Shown in pieces: positions 1 to 12,436 of a stretch of DNA of 37,500 nucleotides. The notes beneath the pieces were generated by a model that was not told the DNA's origin, searched no databases, and was given only the letters and a program-made list of their open reading frames with translations. The position numbers and the translations under genes were made by a program. The stretch covers positions 1 through 37,500 of the forward strand of contig JAHBMJ010005870.1 of the NCBI GenBank assembly GCA_018398765.1, in the 5' to 3' direction. How positions within the stretch are numbered: the first letter of the stretch is position 1; each line of letters starts with the position of its first letter. The DNA is from Chromera velia (taxonomy: Eukaryota; Sar; Chromeraceae).

Positions 1-1067
1 TCAAGGTAAACCCCCTTTACTGTATATCAGCCCTATAAGACCTTGCCTCTTACATTCCGATTGATCTTTCTCCATGACTTCTTAATCTATTATTCCTGTT
101 GCTTAATTTAATACCTAAATATTTATTTAACAAAATAAGACTAGTCTATGTCGTTCTTACTAGCCTTCGATCTAAAAATCTAACTTCATTCTGTTGCCTA
201 TAACTTCAACAGAACAAGCTCTCTTTTCTCTGACTGCCTGCCTGGTGACTGCAAGCGGGTACGCCATTGGAGTGCTTGTACTGAGACCACCATAATAGAA
301 AAGAATAGAGACAAAGTCCACAGCTAAGATGCCCTTCAAAAATGGGGGTCATTTTTTTTGCTAGTGCAGCTGCCACACATTTGACTCTTCATTAGTTGGA
401 TTACCTAAAGCTAGCTATCATGTGCCAGGATGCGCCAGGATGCATGCGCCATGCAGGATGTGCCAATTCACGCACTGAGCCAGCCACCAAGCCGCGGCCG
501 CGGTAATCCGAGCAATACGGAGGGGGCGGGGAGGGCATGGGAGGGCGAGTCCTGTCAGCTTGTTTGATCTTAATTGCTTGCTTGCAAGTGGTTCGCGTGA
601 AGCCGATGGTCGCATCTGGAGGGCATGCATGCAGTATGATGCAGTACGTGACCGGGGCGTTGTGGACAGCTGGCCTCGAAGCGAAGTTTTGTGTGATTCC
701 GATCTGTCTGTAGTCTAGTCTCTTGGCACGCGGCAAATACTTCGCACCAGACTGACAGACTGAGCATCTCCATCAACTTGCCGCTGTCCCCCGATCAGGC
801 TCCAGAATGGTCTCCTGCTTACCGACTGCCTGTACTGTTTGGGCGCTTTTCGGTAGACTGTCAGGATTGCCGTCGAGCTTTGCTTGAGCCCATATAGGCT
901 GCCTAGCTTTTTGTTCCTGGGTGAAAAAAAGAGGTCATTTTTGTGAAGAACTAGACACAGCAGCCAGAGGCCAAGTCCCGTAACTTTAGATCGGCTTGCA
1001 ACGCAGGAAGGAAGCCAGATCTTGATTGAAACGGGCGGGCAAAAAAGGATCAGAGCTTGAAAGGAAG
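1..1067. other. Intergenic region upstream of the first gene
   Basis: No convincing exon is seen. The left ~400 bases are AT-rich. A GC-rich patch follows at about 480-560 with a NotI-like palindrome and G-runs, which could be promoter-proximal to the gene starting at 1068. Short open frames on the minus strand here overlap one another in different frames and have no protein-like character. Confidence 0.4.
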
Positions 1068-3975
1068 ATGTCGGTGGAGAAGATGGCGTCTCCGAGACCA
1101 CTACCGGTGTCAATGCAACAGGAGCTCCGTGCTCGTCTCGGAAGACCAAAAGGATACAAGGTCAGTGAACGTGCACTCATTCAGCCAGAAAAAACTCGCC
1201 TCTGGTAATGCTGTTCCTTGTGGACCTCCCCTTCCTTTCGCGTCTCTCTTTCTTTCGGTATCATTATGAGGGAAGACGCTCTATTGTCCTGCTTTTCTCG
1301 CGACACAAGTTGTCTTTTTCTGCCGACCCGCGCGCTTGCATGTTGCTGCATTCGTCGTCAAGGTGTTTCCAACTCTCCGGTCTACGCCCACTTGTTTTGC
1401 CGCTCATGCATTCCTTTCTGTCTGCCTCTCCTCAGGACCTGACATGGAGCGAGCGCTCGCGGTTGTTGACAGACAGAACTGCGTACATCACCTTTCTGGA
1501 AATCCAATTGGAGAGGGTGACGGCCTCCTGCATGAACGTGTCGGCTCTTCAGGAGAGATTTGATCAGGCATGTCGCCGTGGAATTATACAAGCTTGCATC
1601 AGCACCCAAATCTGATTTTTTATTCGTATCTTCCATCCCCAAACATGAGTGATGCCTCTGTCATTCCCCCACCAAAGTGGTCTCTTGATCCTTCAGCACA
1701 CCCCGATCGACAAGCGGACAAATGGGTCAATCAAGGGCAAACAAGGAATCCAAAGCGACCGAATCTACTTGCATGTTTTTGTATTGTGTTTCCGCACGAA
1801 AGCTAGTATCTCTGGTGGCTCTCCTGGTTGGTTCTTCTCTGCCGTGCCCGCTAACTGATTGAGTTTCTTTCTCTGCAGATGCAAAACCAGATCAACGGGC
1901 TGGAGGCCAGAGTCTCGGCAATGAACGTTCAGCTCCGGCGGGCCCTCGATCCCCTCGCTGCTGATCGGCTTGCGGCACTTCAGTTGCAACAACAGGGGGG
2001 AGGAGGAGTGGGAGGGGCGTTGTTGGGCGGCGGCCTGCCGCCATCCTCTTGTGTTTTGGCTCCTCCTGGTGCTGCATTGCCAGTGCAACGGCCGCCGCGC
2101 AGCAGCGCTTTTGAGGACAGACAGAGGGCAGAGGAGATGGAGAGGAAATTCGAGGGACTCCAGGGATATGTGGAGAGAATGGTCAGTCAGTCAGTCAGTC
2201 AGCCTCGGAGGGAGTCTCTTTCCAGGATTCTTGCCTCCTTCCAGTCTGCCTGTCCGTCTGCCAGCCTCTCTGCATATCTGCCTGCCTGTCTGTCTGAAGA
2301 AGGGAAAATGAAATAAAACTGTCCGAAGAAGCAGGAAAAACCACAGGAGGAAACAAGCCCTGTAGTTTGCCAGCTATCTGGCTGGCTGCCTACCTACCTG
2401 CCTGCTGTTTCCCAAACTCATCCACCCACCCACCCACCCACCCACATGAGGCCCTACCCGTCCGTCCAGTGATGTCTTGAGGTCCTGTACTTCAATGCAT
2501 CCTTCCTTCCATGACCCTCCCTTTCTTGCTTTCTTCATCTAGGTACCCTTCTTTTTCCGTTCTTCTAGCTCTCTTTCCGAAAATCTCTTTGAGAACCTTC
2601 TTTCACCCCTCCCTCCCTATCCATCCATCCATCCTTCCACGCAGGCCGCCATTCTCTGTCAACTTCCCGAGAGCCTTGTCAAAGATCCCTCTCTTCTCCA
2701 CGCCCTTCCCGTCGCATCCGCACCAACGCGTCCCCCCAACCTGGCCCATCCCTCGAAGGCAACCGCTTCTCCACGAGCACCGAAGGATCCATTGCACTAC
2801 AGAGACGACACTCAACTACAAACAGACATGCTCCCACAAGAAGCTGGGGAAAGTCCGAGGAGGCGCCCCCCTCCCCCCTTTCCGGCTCCGTCAGGCACAG
2901 ACTTGCCGTCTCGCCCCGTATCCCGGTCACCTCTTCAGAGGCCGTCAGCAAACTCTCCCCTCTCACCCTCCAGTCCTATTCGGCGAAGCGTGACGGTTTC
3001 TCTCGGGGCAAGGGCAGGGGCAGACGCCCCCTCTCGACAGTTGGAGAGAGGCGCCGCCCTCGCATCGGTCTCGCCGTCGGCACGCTTATCTCCAGGGGGG
3101 CACAGACAGGGACGAGGCGCGGGTTCCTTATCCCCTTCTTCCGACAAAGGGAGAGAAAGAGGAGGTGGATTTTTAGCAGGGCAGCTCTCCCGACAGCTCT
3201 CCGTAGCGTCTTCGGTTTTGCGAGAGAGGGAGAGGGAAAGGGGGGCCTCAGCGGAAGTTCGGGCAGATAGAGAGCGAGAGAGGGCGCGTTCGGGGGTTCG
3301 ATCGGGGTCGCCATCGTTTCTGCAAGCTCGCAGTGGAGAGAGTCTTGGCGGGGGTCCTCCTCGTCTCCGTCTCTCCGAATATTCTGGTCGTGGGAGCTTT
3401 TTGGGATCTGCTGCTGTCAGTTAGTCAGTCACTCGAGTAGTGATTGATTGAATACAGAGAGAGAGGAATCAGATATTCCGACAGAACAACGGGCATGATC
3501 AAGCTAGGTGCGGAAAGACGCGTGTATGTATCCTTGATTTCTCCGGGTTGCAGTTTTGCCCCCTTTTTTTCCTGATTCACTGGTGGTGCGTGCACGCACT
3601 TCATCGTACCCACCGACCTTGCAGCATTGGATTCCCTTTCTTCCAGTTCCCTCTTTGATGCATTTTTCTTTCGTGATTTCCTACGGTTGATTTACTGCAG
3701 CAAGTCTCTCACTCACTCTATCGATGCATGTGTCTGGTTGTCCACTTCGCGTCTCTCTCCGTGCTGCCTAGGCGCCCTTGCTTGAATCAGCCAGCAACTG
3801 CATCACCGCGCTTTCCTGCATCAGTGTACGAGACAGAGATTTGGCCGAGTGATGGCAAATTCATTAGAAAAGCAAAGCGCTCCTTTCTTTGGATTTCATG
3901 CGATTGTTTAGTTGGGTCGTCAACAAAACTATTTTCATTCGTCATGGCATCTATTAACTGTGAGTGAGTGTGTGT

Positions 3976-4017
<42 letters not shown>

Positions 4018-7000
4018 CTGCACAAGTCTCTCTTGAGCCCACAGAGATCTCCACAAAGGTCCCCGCATGGCGCAGGAGGCTCCCTGAAGGGTCGCGCGGC
4101 TGCTGCTCTTTTGGCCAGCGGGGGCGGAGGGGGGCGCTCGCCTGCAAGGGGCGGGGGGGGCTCCGCGGTGAATCCCGGGAGGAGCGTCTCGCTTTCACAT
4201 GGTGCCACTTTGGGGGGGAAGAGAGACAGAGAGAGGGGTACTTTGAGTGAAACGGGGAGACGCTCCCGTGGCTCCGTCTCTCCGTCTCCATCTCCGCTTT
4301 CTCAAAAAAGCCCTTTTGGGTTTCCCTCAATTGATGCGGACGCACTAGAGAGACACCCGTTTGAGGACAGAGGGGAGACAGAAAGAGAGAGGGAAAGCGA
4401 AAGAGGAGAACAAGGATCCTCGGGCCAGCCTCGGCACCTTGCTTCGGTGCTTGAGCGAATGGAGAGGCTGCAAGAAGATGTAGACAAATCGGTCAAGGTC
4501 AGTTGTTCCCCCTCCCCTAATTTGTGGCCGAATCTGCCGGTCTGTCTGCCAACGACCTGTGTCTGTCTGTCTGTGATGTTCTTTTGTATTTGTTGCTTTT
4601 TGTCTTTTTGTCTGTTGTGTTCATGAAGAAAATGAGGGAAAGAAACCATGTAATCTGTCCGTCAACGGACTCTGTGTGTGTCGTGTGTGTGTGCTTGTGT
4701 GTGGATATCGAAGCACTTACGGAGGTTCCATACAGGGATGCGGCATATCCGCGGCAGACAGGCAACCTGCTTTCCAAAGGGGTTCATTCTGTGTGCGCAA
4801 TGGATGGCCTGATTTGAACGAGAGGAAGAGATCCACAGAAAGAAAGAAAGAAAGGAAGGAAGGGAAAGAAAGGAAGAAAGAAAGAAGGGAAAAGCAAAGC
4901 AAAGCAAAGCAAAGCAAAAAAAAGAAAAAGAACGAACGAAAGAAAGGAACAAAGCATCAGAGGACAACCGGTCAGAAAGGAGGTGTCAAGTGCCTGTCTC
5001 GTCCCGTGGGTACTTTATGTGCGCGTGGGAATGTGCTTGTGCCCCCCCTCTCTCTTTCTCCTTCTCCTTCTGTCTTCGGGTGTGCATGCAGGAATCTCTT
5101 CGGCTCTCTGAACGGACTTGTAGCCGACTAGTAGAAGGTTAGTGATCGGTGGGGGGAGGGACAGTGTGCGTTGATGGCGGGTTGTGAGGCGTAAAAATTG
5201 TTGTCTTTTTTTTTTTTAGAGCAAGCTGAGCAAATTCTGGCTGGGCACGCAGGCCTCCCTCGTGTTGTTTCTTTCGCGTGATTGTTTCGTGAACGTCCCC
5301 CTTTCGGCCTTGAGAAGCCGTCTCCATTTTTGCTTCTCTGTCAATTTATTTTTGTGTGGTCCGGTGCGTCTTTCGCTGTTGCATGAACAAACGGCTAGGC
5401 GCTTGCTGTTTTTGTTTTCCTCTACAGGTGCTCTCCCCCCCCGCCTTCCCTTCCCTCCTCTTACCGCTCCTGTGTGTGCAGATACTTTGCGCGCACTCGA
5501 AAAAACAAATGAACGAGTGACTGCGCTCTTTGAAGAGTCCAGAGACGCCGAAAAAAAGGTCAGACAGACTGACAGATAAATCAATCAATGCGTCATGTAC
5601 CTGTGTGTCATCTTCATTTTGTCAAACGCTTGTTGATTCTTCCACTGGAGGGTCGAGTCTGACGTTGAGAAAATCCCGAAAGATCGTAATCTAGGTCTTT
5701 ATCGACCTCGCAAATTATATTTTTTCTTCTTAGTCCGCCTTTCTGATCTCTTTTAGACAATCAATCTCTGCGATGCCTGCATGCAATTGCAGGCAGACAT
5801 GTTGGCAGAGGCACTAGGCGAGGAAGCGGATGAGGCTGCTGCTGCTGCCGAGGAGCGCGTCTCCCACAGGGTCAGCAGCCGTATATCTCTCGGTGGGGTT
5901 TCCTCTGCATCTGCTGCCGCGAACCGACAACATGAAGCAGGGAGAGGGAGTCGGTTGGGCATTCCGAATGCATCCCATACCTCACTCTCTCTTTCGCGTT
6001 CTGTCTCTCATTCGCCCTCGCCCTCTCCCAGTCGTACTGCAGTTTCTGCAATGGGACGTTCTAGTCTCCCCCCCCTGCCCCAAAGAGAGCAAGTGAGAAA
6101 ATCTCAACAGGATGCTGACGGAGGTAGTGGTGGGGACAGGCGACCAGAGTCATCAGTTGGCCACCGCCCTTCTCGGGGCTTCTCCATAGCCGCTGATGGG
6201 GCTGAAGAAGACGAAGCAGGAGGGGGCGACTTGAGGGGCGTGTCTGACATCAGGCGCCCGTCTCAGAGTCCCCCTGCTGCTCCGTTGCCGTCAGCATCAC
6301 ATGATCTCCCGAATCTGCGCGACGCCCCTTCCCCCTCCCGAGCCGTTGTTTCACCAACCGCCCACAGCCGCTCAGGGGTCTCACCAATAGGTGGCACCAG
6401 AAAAGTGTTGCCTGCCGGAGACCGGTCGGCTTCGGCGCGCCGTCGCAGTCGGAGTTCCTCCTCGTCCGCCGATCGGAGAGGCAGTCGAGGAGGTGTGAGG
6501 TCCCACGAGGAACAGCGTGGAATGGGAGTTTCACGTGCCCCCGCAGTTAGCGACACTCGGTCGCATCCACCGTCGCACACTGTCCATGTGCTCGGACGTG
6601 CGGTGGCGGGGCGTCATTCTGACGTGTCTCATCGTCTCGACTCCGCGTCTTGGGGCGGGGGGAAAAGGGTAACAGGGGGCTCATTGGGTGGTGTTGCGGG
6701 AGGGCCTGGTGTGGTCAGGAGGGCGAAGACAAATGACGGGTCCCCTCTGCGTTCTGTTGGGGGGCAGAGTGCAGTGTCTGTTCGGGAGGTTGGTGGTGGG
6801 CCCCGGTCCTTGGTTGCGCTGTCCCAAAGCCAAACCAACGTGAGGGGACAGACGGAAAGGGACGAAGTGGTGGTGGGAGGGGGGAGATGGGAGACCCGGT
6901 CCGAGAGGCCAGCACGGTCACGTCGTCGATGGGGGACGGGTGGTATGGAAGGTGAGGGGGGAGGTATCTCTTCAGCTTCAGTGTCTCCGGGGCATGAGAC

Positions 7001-9048
7001 ATTTGAGTCTGAACAAGACGATTTTTGGAGACGCCATGAAGAGAGAATGATCAGCAGGGAGAGGGGGGAAGCTCGGTCAGTAAGAGTGCCCTTTGCTGCC
7101 ACCAGTGCTCACGTTGATTCTATCCGATCCCCCGCCGAGGGTCGACAGGCCGATTCCTCCATGGCTGCTCGTCCGACGTCTTTGGAGGAAAGATTCACAG
7201 GAGACAGAGCGCAGGCCCCCGTGTCCTCCCCGGCTGCTGGCCCAGACAGGCCACTTGTGTCGGGTGTGCTGGGGGGAGAGGCGCTCGCGTTTTCTACTGC
7301 TGGGGGTGCAGGTGGTTTTGTGGGTGCGTACGGAGGAGTTGACGTGAGTTCGGGGGTAGGGGGTGCAGGAGAGCGAGAATACTCCATCGCAGGAGGGGAG
7401 ACAATAACGTTGGGGGAAGGGGTAGGAATTCCTTCCCAGCAGCCAACGGCAATGCAGCGTCTGTCGGGGTCTCACGAGGGGGGGGGAAGGGAAGAGGGTG
7501 GGGGGTCCGTTGTTCGAGAAGCTGCTGCACTGCCCTCTGAGGTGAAAAGCTTGCGGCAATCCTTGCCAGGCCCCTCTCTCCCCTCTCGTCCTTCTGTGAG
7601 TGACCGTGAGTATGATCCACAACACACACACCCGCAGCAGCCTGTGATGCCCCCCGACTACTCACACGAACAGTTGCGGACCGCAGAGGGCATTCCGGGG
7701 GGGTTGGGAGATGCCCTTGAAGGAGGCTCTGTTGTGCGTAGCAGAGATACACAGAGCGGGGGGGAAGGCCCATCCTTTCCCCCGGCTGTAGAGGAGAGGG
7801 AGGCATCATCCGGATTGCCTCCGCCCACTTTGGGAAGGGGGGAAGGCATTTCAGGAGACACGCAGCTCGTGGTCGACCATGGACCTGCGGGTGGAGACGG
7901 CATGCGGTTTCCTTTGCACGGATTGGCTGGGGGGGGTGTTGGGGTGGATCTGACGGGGGACTTTGATTTTGTGTAAGTCGATCGGTCGGTCGGTCGGTTT
8001 GTTCGTGATCCTTTTTCTTGCTTTCTTGTTTTTGTCTGTCTGTCTGTTTGCGTCTCCGGCACTCTCCGTCCGATTTTGAAGGATGAATTGGAGTCTTCTC
8101 ATGGGGTCTGTCTTTCCACTCGATGGATAGTTGGAATGACTTGAAGGATGAAACGGTGACGCTACCTTTTTCATTTGAATGTCAGAAGGGTCAGGTGTGT
8201 CTTCTTCATCCCTGCATGTAGTGACTGGATAGTGTCTGTCTTATTTCGCCATCTTCACTTCCTCCTTTTTTTTTCGTTTCTGCCCCGCTTTGTCCGCTCG
8301 TCTGTATGCGACAGCAATCTTCCACTTTTTATTCGTATGGGTGATCTCCCTTTTCTTTTGTCTCCCTTTCAGGTTTACTCCCTCACAGCGAGGAAGAAAC
8401 CACGATGGGGAGAGCCAGAGAGAAGGGGAGAGAGGAGAATTTCCCGGATCCGCGACGCACACCGCACAAGTGAACCCGCCGTTCGCCGTCACTGTCGCTC
8501 CTCCACCAGGGGGTTTCAGAGGAGACGGGGAAGGCACGGCGACAGGGCAGAGAAGCGTGCGGCAGGCCCCTGATTACCCTCTTGGCCCCCCCGTGGCGAG
8601 TCAGAGAAGCAGGGCAGCGACGTCACAGCTCCCCGGCCCTTCTGGAGTTCGTCCGCTCCAAGGCCGTCTCTCCAGACAGCAGCAGCGTGCTGCCGGTACC
8701 CTTACTGCGGGGGGGGGGGGAAGGGGAGGGATCTCGTCGACGGGGTCGCAGAAGAGGTCCCCGACGACTAGTCTCAGCCCTCGAGGGGTCCCCATCCCCC
8801 CCGGTGCTGTTGTGCGACCCCGCACTGGATCCTCGCCATCTTTGAGAGGGCTTCTCCGAGCGGGGGGCGGGGGAGGGCAGTCGGTGGGAGTGGGTTTGAG
8901 GGAGGGAGACCATGGAGGAGGAGGAGGAGGAAGGACTTCAAGTCTCCTTCGAAACTCTCGAGGAATCACCGAATCGAGGAGAGTGCCCCCAGATCGACGA
9001 GCAGCAGCGGGTGTTGGTGCCGCACCAGAGACGCTGAGCTTTCGGTGA
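1068..9048 (+). CDS. Nine-exon gene for a large coiled-coil, Ser/Arg/Gly-rich protein (~1588 aa)
   Basis: I assembled nine exons: 1068-1160, 1436-1567, 1879-2181, 2645-3415, 4045-4497, 5092-5137, 5482-5558, 5757-7972 and 8373-9048. Total coding length is 4764 nt plus stop, and the phase is kept at all eight junctions, including split codons at 5137/5482 (G|AT, Asp) and 7972/8373 (GT|G, Val). Introns are 198-629 nt. The start is the first ATG in frame, in context GGAAGATGTCGG. The protein has coiled-coil segments at about residues 45-100 and 153-176. Another runs almost without interruption from about 565 to 665 and crosses four exons, which strongly supports those joins. The rest (roughly 177-560 and 670-1588) is low-complexity, rich in Ser, Arg, Gly, Pro and Glu. 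I do not recognise the family; a cytoskeletal or centrosome-type scaffold is only a guess. The intron after exon 2 has a GC donor (CAG|GCATGT). Confidence 0.8.
3961..4016 (+). repeat. (GT)n microsatellite in intron 4
   Basis: An almost pure GT dinucleotide run lies just upstream of the acceptor of exon 5 (4043-4044) of the large gene. Open frames reading Val-Cys or Thr-His repeats through it are artefacts. Confidence 0.9.
4845..4965 (+). repeat. Purine-rich GAAA/GGAA and AAGCA repeats in intron 5
   Basis: Runs of AAAG, AAGG and five copies of AAGCA form a strand-asymmetric purine tract inside the 594-nt intron between exons 5 and 6. Confidence 0.8.
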
Positions 9049-9072
9049 GGTGAGGTGAGGTGAGGTGAGGGG
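9044..9072 (+). repeat. (GGTGA)n pentanucleotide repeat at the stop codon
   Basis: The stop codon TGA (9046-9048) of the large gene is itself the start of a run of about five GGTGA units. Slippage here would not alter the protein because the repeat begins with the stop. Confidence 0.8.
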
Positions 9073-9986
9073 AGATGTACAGAAGATGCATGGGAAGTTG
9101 ACAAGAACGGCTGCTGCTTTAGGTGAACGAGTACAAAGGAGGACCGGCATTCGATTCTTTTCATTCACTGTGTGCAAACTGAAATGAACGAGCTGAACAG
9201 AACAGCCGCGTGCGTCCTTCCGCGGAGTTGTCGGGGAATGGACTCTGTCAAGGCATGCATCTTCAACAGCCAGTCAGCCTGTTAGTTGGTGAGTAATTCC
9301 AAGCAAAAAGTGCCGTTCCTCCCTGACCGCCCTCAGACGGTGTACAGCTTGCCGTGCTGCTGTGCATTTAATATTCACTTAATTGAGGTGTGCATGTACG
9401 GTCCATGGACCTGCCTCCCGAGGCCCTCTCAATGTCTCTTTGTGTTTGCATGTGAGCCTGTATGGAGGCTGCACCATTGGTTCACCTTTACGCATGGAAC
9501 TGTTTGCTCTCGTGCGTATTGGTTCTCGGTCTTATGCGCTCCTCGGCGTGTTCTAGGGCGTGTTCTCTCCTATGAATTTGAATGTGTCTCTTTAGAGGCA
9601 TGTACAGCTGCATGAATCACTACAATAATGTGCAGATGAGGTTGAAGGATTACACCTATACGATTTCACGCAGACTGTGACAGACACAAAAAGTATAGTA
9701 AGACGCGGACATACGCGGACCACGTGATTATTGTACTAGTTTTTGTATTGTTAAAGCTAGCACGCATCTTACCTGAATTATCACTATATTACATTTTGAT
9801 ATCATGTATATATATGCATAGAAAATAAAATAAAAATTATAAAATAATAGTCTAGATAATAGTAGGTGCCGCACATGAAAAAAAATATATGCTTCAAGTT
9901 CTCCATTTTCTTTTGTAACCTGCAGGTAGCTAGGATTTTATAGCATTGTGCAATATCTATACACTAGCCTATGCAACACCCCAAAC
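9073..9986. other. 3' flank of the large gene; no further gene seen
   Basis: After the GGTGA run the sequence is unstructured and becomes AT-rich after about 9,750. The 9286-9615 open frame starts without ATG, has no splice context and does not look protein-like. The right part probably holds the 3' UTR of the gene ending at 9048 and then the flank of the inverted-repeat element. Confidence 0.4.
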
Positions 9987-10655
9987 CAGGGTTGCTTTTT
10001 TTTCCAACGGCAGAGAAGAGCGATTGCTGGCAGGACGGCAATTGCCGGCAGAGCTTGTCGCCACTGGTAGAGCGACTAGCAATCGACGGTACAGAAAGTT
10101 AGAGTTCAATAATAAAATCCGTGGGTCAATATCTGTTGGAGTATGTCTATGTACACTGTACACAGTCCGTTTATAGGTTTAAAGACTGTGACAGTCCGTA
10201 TATAGTTTTACACAGTCCAATTATAAGTGTATGTGGAGGTGCGTGACACCTAGGCGTGACACTCCATCATATAGATGGCACAGTCTATAGGGCACAATTC
10301 GAATATAGATACTTCATACCCCTTACAACCCACTTAAAGCCATATCTAAGAGTTAATGAGTCATTAAGAGGGACAGTTCTGTGGTTAGTGTGCTTCGCGG
10401 TGTGTTTTCCAGACGGTCAGGGGCACCTTAACTGCGTCCCTCGAGTCGTTCAGTGTTGAACTCTCCCAGAGTAAACCAAGTAGCTTCTGCAGGGCGAGCA
10501 CAGGTTAAACCGCGCATAAAAATAAGATATGCGTTCTTTTTTTAGGCGCTAGGTAACAGACTGATACAGTGATGTCGCAGCACGTTGTCACGTTTGAGTA
10601 CATAGATAATTTTTTATATTTTACATATATATATATATATATATATACATATTTA
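9987..10655 (+). repeat. Left arm of the long inverted repeat
   Basis: Pairs with 11458-12137. The inner end runs into a (TA)n stretch (10625-10646) next to TTATTATTATTA. Confidence 0.85.
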
Positions 10656-11143
10656 TTATTATTATTATCAAGAAGCTGTAAGAATACTATGATTGCTTAT
10701 AGAAGAGTCGAAATTTTTTAAAGCATTTTGTAGCAACTGCGCTGCAGGCAAAATTTTTTTTTTTATACTCATTTTTTTATAATTTTTTTTTTCGGCAGTG
10801 ACTAAGTTAGAAATGTTCATTGCCGGCAGACTGGCAATTACCGGCAGTGAAGGGTCATTGCCAGTAAAGATTGCAACCTCTTACCAAGCTCACCCCCCTT
10901 CAACAAGCTTTTCCCTCCTCTTATCGCATGCTTGTGTTTCTTCTTTGCAACAAATCCGCCTCTGGTCTCTACTCCTTTTCCGCCCTCCCTCGATCTGCTC
11001 TTACAGTAACCGACGGCTCTCTGTTCGGTTTTTTACGTCTGCTCTCATTTAACCCATAAAGCGAAAGCAGTGCTCTGTTTGTTGAATGTAGCGACCACAA
11101 ACTCTGTGTACATGATTCTTGTATTTAGTGTGTTAATAATTTT

Positions 11144-11353
11144 ATGCATAGACTTTCTTTATATGCTAAGTGGCTGGATGAAAGAGAATTCCTGCACTGC
11201 CTGGCTGAGCTGGAATCCATTAATTCAAATGATTGTAACTGTCCACTCCCCGGTGCAAGTACATCTGAACTCTTTATCCGTAATATCATTCAATCGCTTC
11301 TACATCCGGTCTATCTCTTTGATGTCTGTCTCCCTATTCTAGAAAGTGATTAA
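11144..11353 (+). CDS. Small relict open frame inside the foldback element
   Basis: A 69-codon ATG-started frame lies in the spacer between the inverted arms. Its composition is protein-like (MHRLSLYAKWLDEREF near the start, no simple repeats), unlike other frames here. It could be a remnant of an internal gene or a captured fragment. It is followed at 11400-11460 by GGGAGCTTAGCGCTCC and a CTAA run, a tail reminiscent of some retroposons. I do not recognise it. Confidence 0.2.
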   Translation: MHRLSLYAKWLDEREFLHCLAELESINSNDCNCPLPGASTSELFIRNIIQSLLHPVYLFDVCLPILESD

Positions 11354-11457
11354 CTTATCAACTCCACCGGCGACTTAACAAACAACAACCATGCATGTAT
11401 ATGCTGCCCGGGAGCTTAGCGCTCCAACTGGGGTTAGGCATCCTCTAACTAACTAAC

Positions 11458-11463
11458 TAATTA

Positions 11464-11502
<39 letters not shown>

Positions 11503-12137
11503 AAATATAAAAAATTATCTATGTACTCAAACGTGACAACGTGTTGTGATATCACTATATCAGTCTGTTACCTAGCACCTAAAAAAAGAATGCATATCTT
11601 GTTTTCATGCGCGCTTTAACCTGTGTTCGCCCTGTAGAAGCTACTTGGTTTACTCTGGGAGGGTTCAACAATGAACGACTCCAGGGACGCAGTCAAGGTG
11701 CCCCTGACCGTCTGGAAAACACACTGCGAAGCACACTAACCACAGAATTGTCCCTCTTAATGACTCATTAACTCTTAGATATGGCTTTAAGTGGGTTGTA
11801 AGGGGTATGAAGTATCTATATTCGAATTGTGCCTTATAGACTGTGCCATCTATATGATGGAGTGTCACGCCTTAGTGTCACGCACCTCTACATATACTTA
11901 TAACTGGACTGTGTAAAACTATATACGGACTGTCACAGTCTTTAAACCTATAAACGGACTGTGTACAGTGTACATAGACATACTCCAACAGATATTGACC
12001 CACGGATTTTATTATTGAACTCTAACTTTCTGTACCGTCGATTGCCAGTCGCTCTGCCAGTGGTGACAAGCTCTGCCGGCAATTGCCGTCCTGCCAGCAA
12101 TCGCTCTTCTCTGCCGTCAGAAAAAAAAGCAACCCTA
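11458..12137 (-). repeat. Right arm of the long inverted repeat
   Basis: Reverse complement of 9987-10655 with scattered substitutions; begins with a (TA)n run and ends AGCAACCCTA. Confidence 0.85.
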
Positions 12138-12436
12138 GAATCGGGTTTTCTTCTGAAAAATCAAAAATAAAAAAAACTAATTAGGTTTTTATCCAAACTT
12201 CCTTTTTTGTTGTTGTGGGGGGCCTAGATTTTAGGCTAGGATTTTAGCTAAGATTTTATTATATTATATGGGATTCCTTTGCATGCTCTCCATCTATTTC
12301 CAATCCTAGTTCCAATTTGTCATGGCGAACGCCGAACTGTTACAGTGTAGGAAAGAGAGGATCCAATTGTTTTGGGCCTGAAAGGCACCTAGAAAGGCAC
12401 TAATTAACTGGAAGTAACTAGAAGGCGCCACATAGC

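Larger units (their letters stand above)
9987..12137. mobile_element. Foldback-type DNA element with ~670-bp terminal inverted repeats
   Basis: The left arm (about 9987-10655) is the near-exact reverse complement of the right arm (about 11458-12137). Matching stretches include the outer CAGGGTTGCTTTTTTTT (9987; right end reads AGCAACCCT), a shared GGCAATTGCCGGCAGAG block, the CACTCCATCATATAGATGG block (about 10260 and 11865), and inner AT dinucleotide runs. The arms differ by scattered substitutions, so the insertion is not brand new. The internal ~800 bp holds no transposase, so the element is non-autonomous. I found no clear target-site duplication. The ends resemble hAT-type termini, but superfamily is uncertain. 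Similar open frames in both arms are by-products of the inverted repeat. Confidence 0.85.

Noticed and set aside
6629-7809. Minus-strand open frames of 157-184 codons
   Set aside because: They lie antisense to exon 8 of the large gene, overlap each other in different frames and owe their length to its GC-rich composition.
9286-9615. 109-codon plus-strand frame
   Set aside because: Begins at a non-ATG codon, no splice signals, Cys-rich random composition, in the 3' flank of the large gene.
9979-12145. 8-bp target-site duplication for the foldback element
   Set aside because: The flanks CCCCAAAC and GAATCGGG do not match, so no duplication could be claimed.
9946-12170. Matching 60-76-codon frames in both arms of the foldback element
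   Set aside because: They are the same DNA in inverted orientation; conservation is explained by arm identity, not by protein selection.
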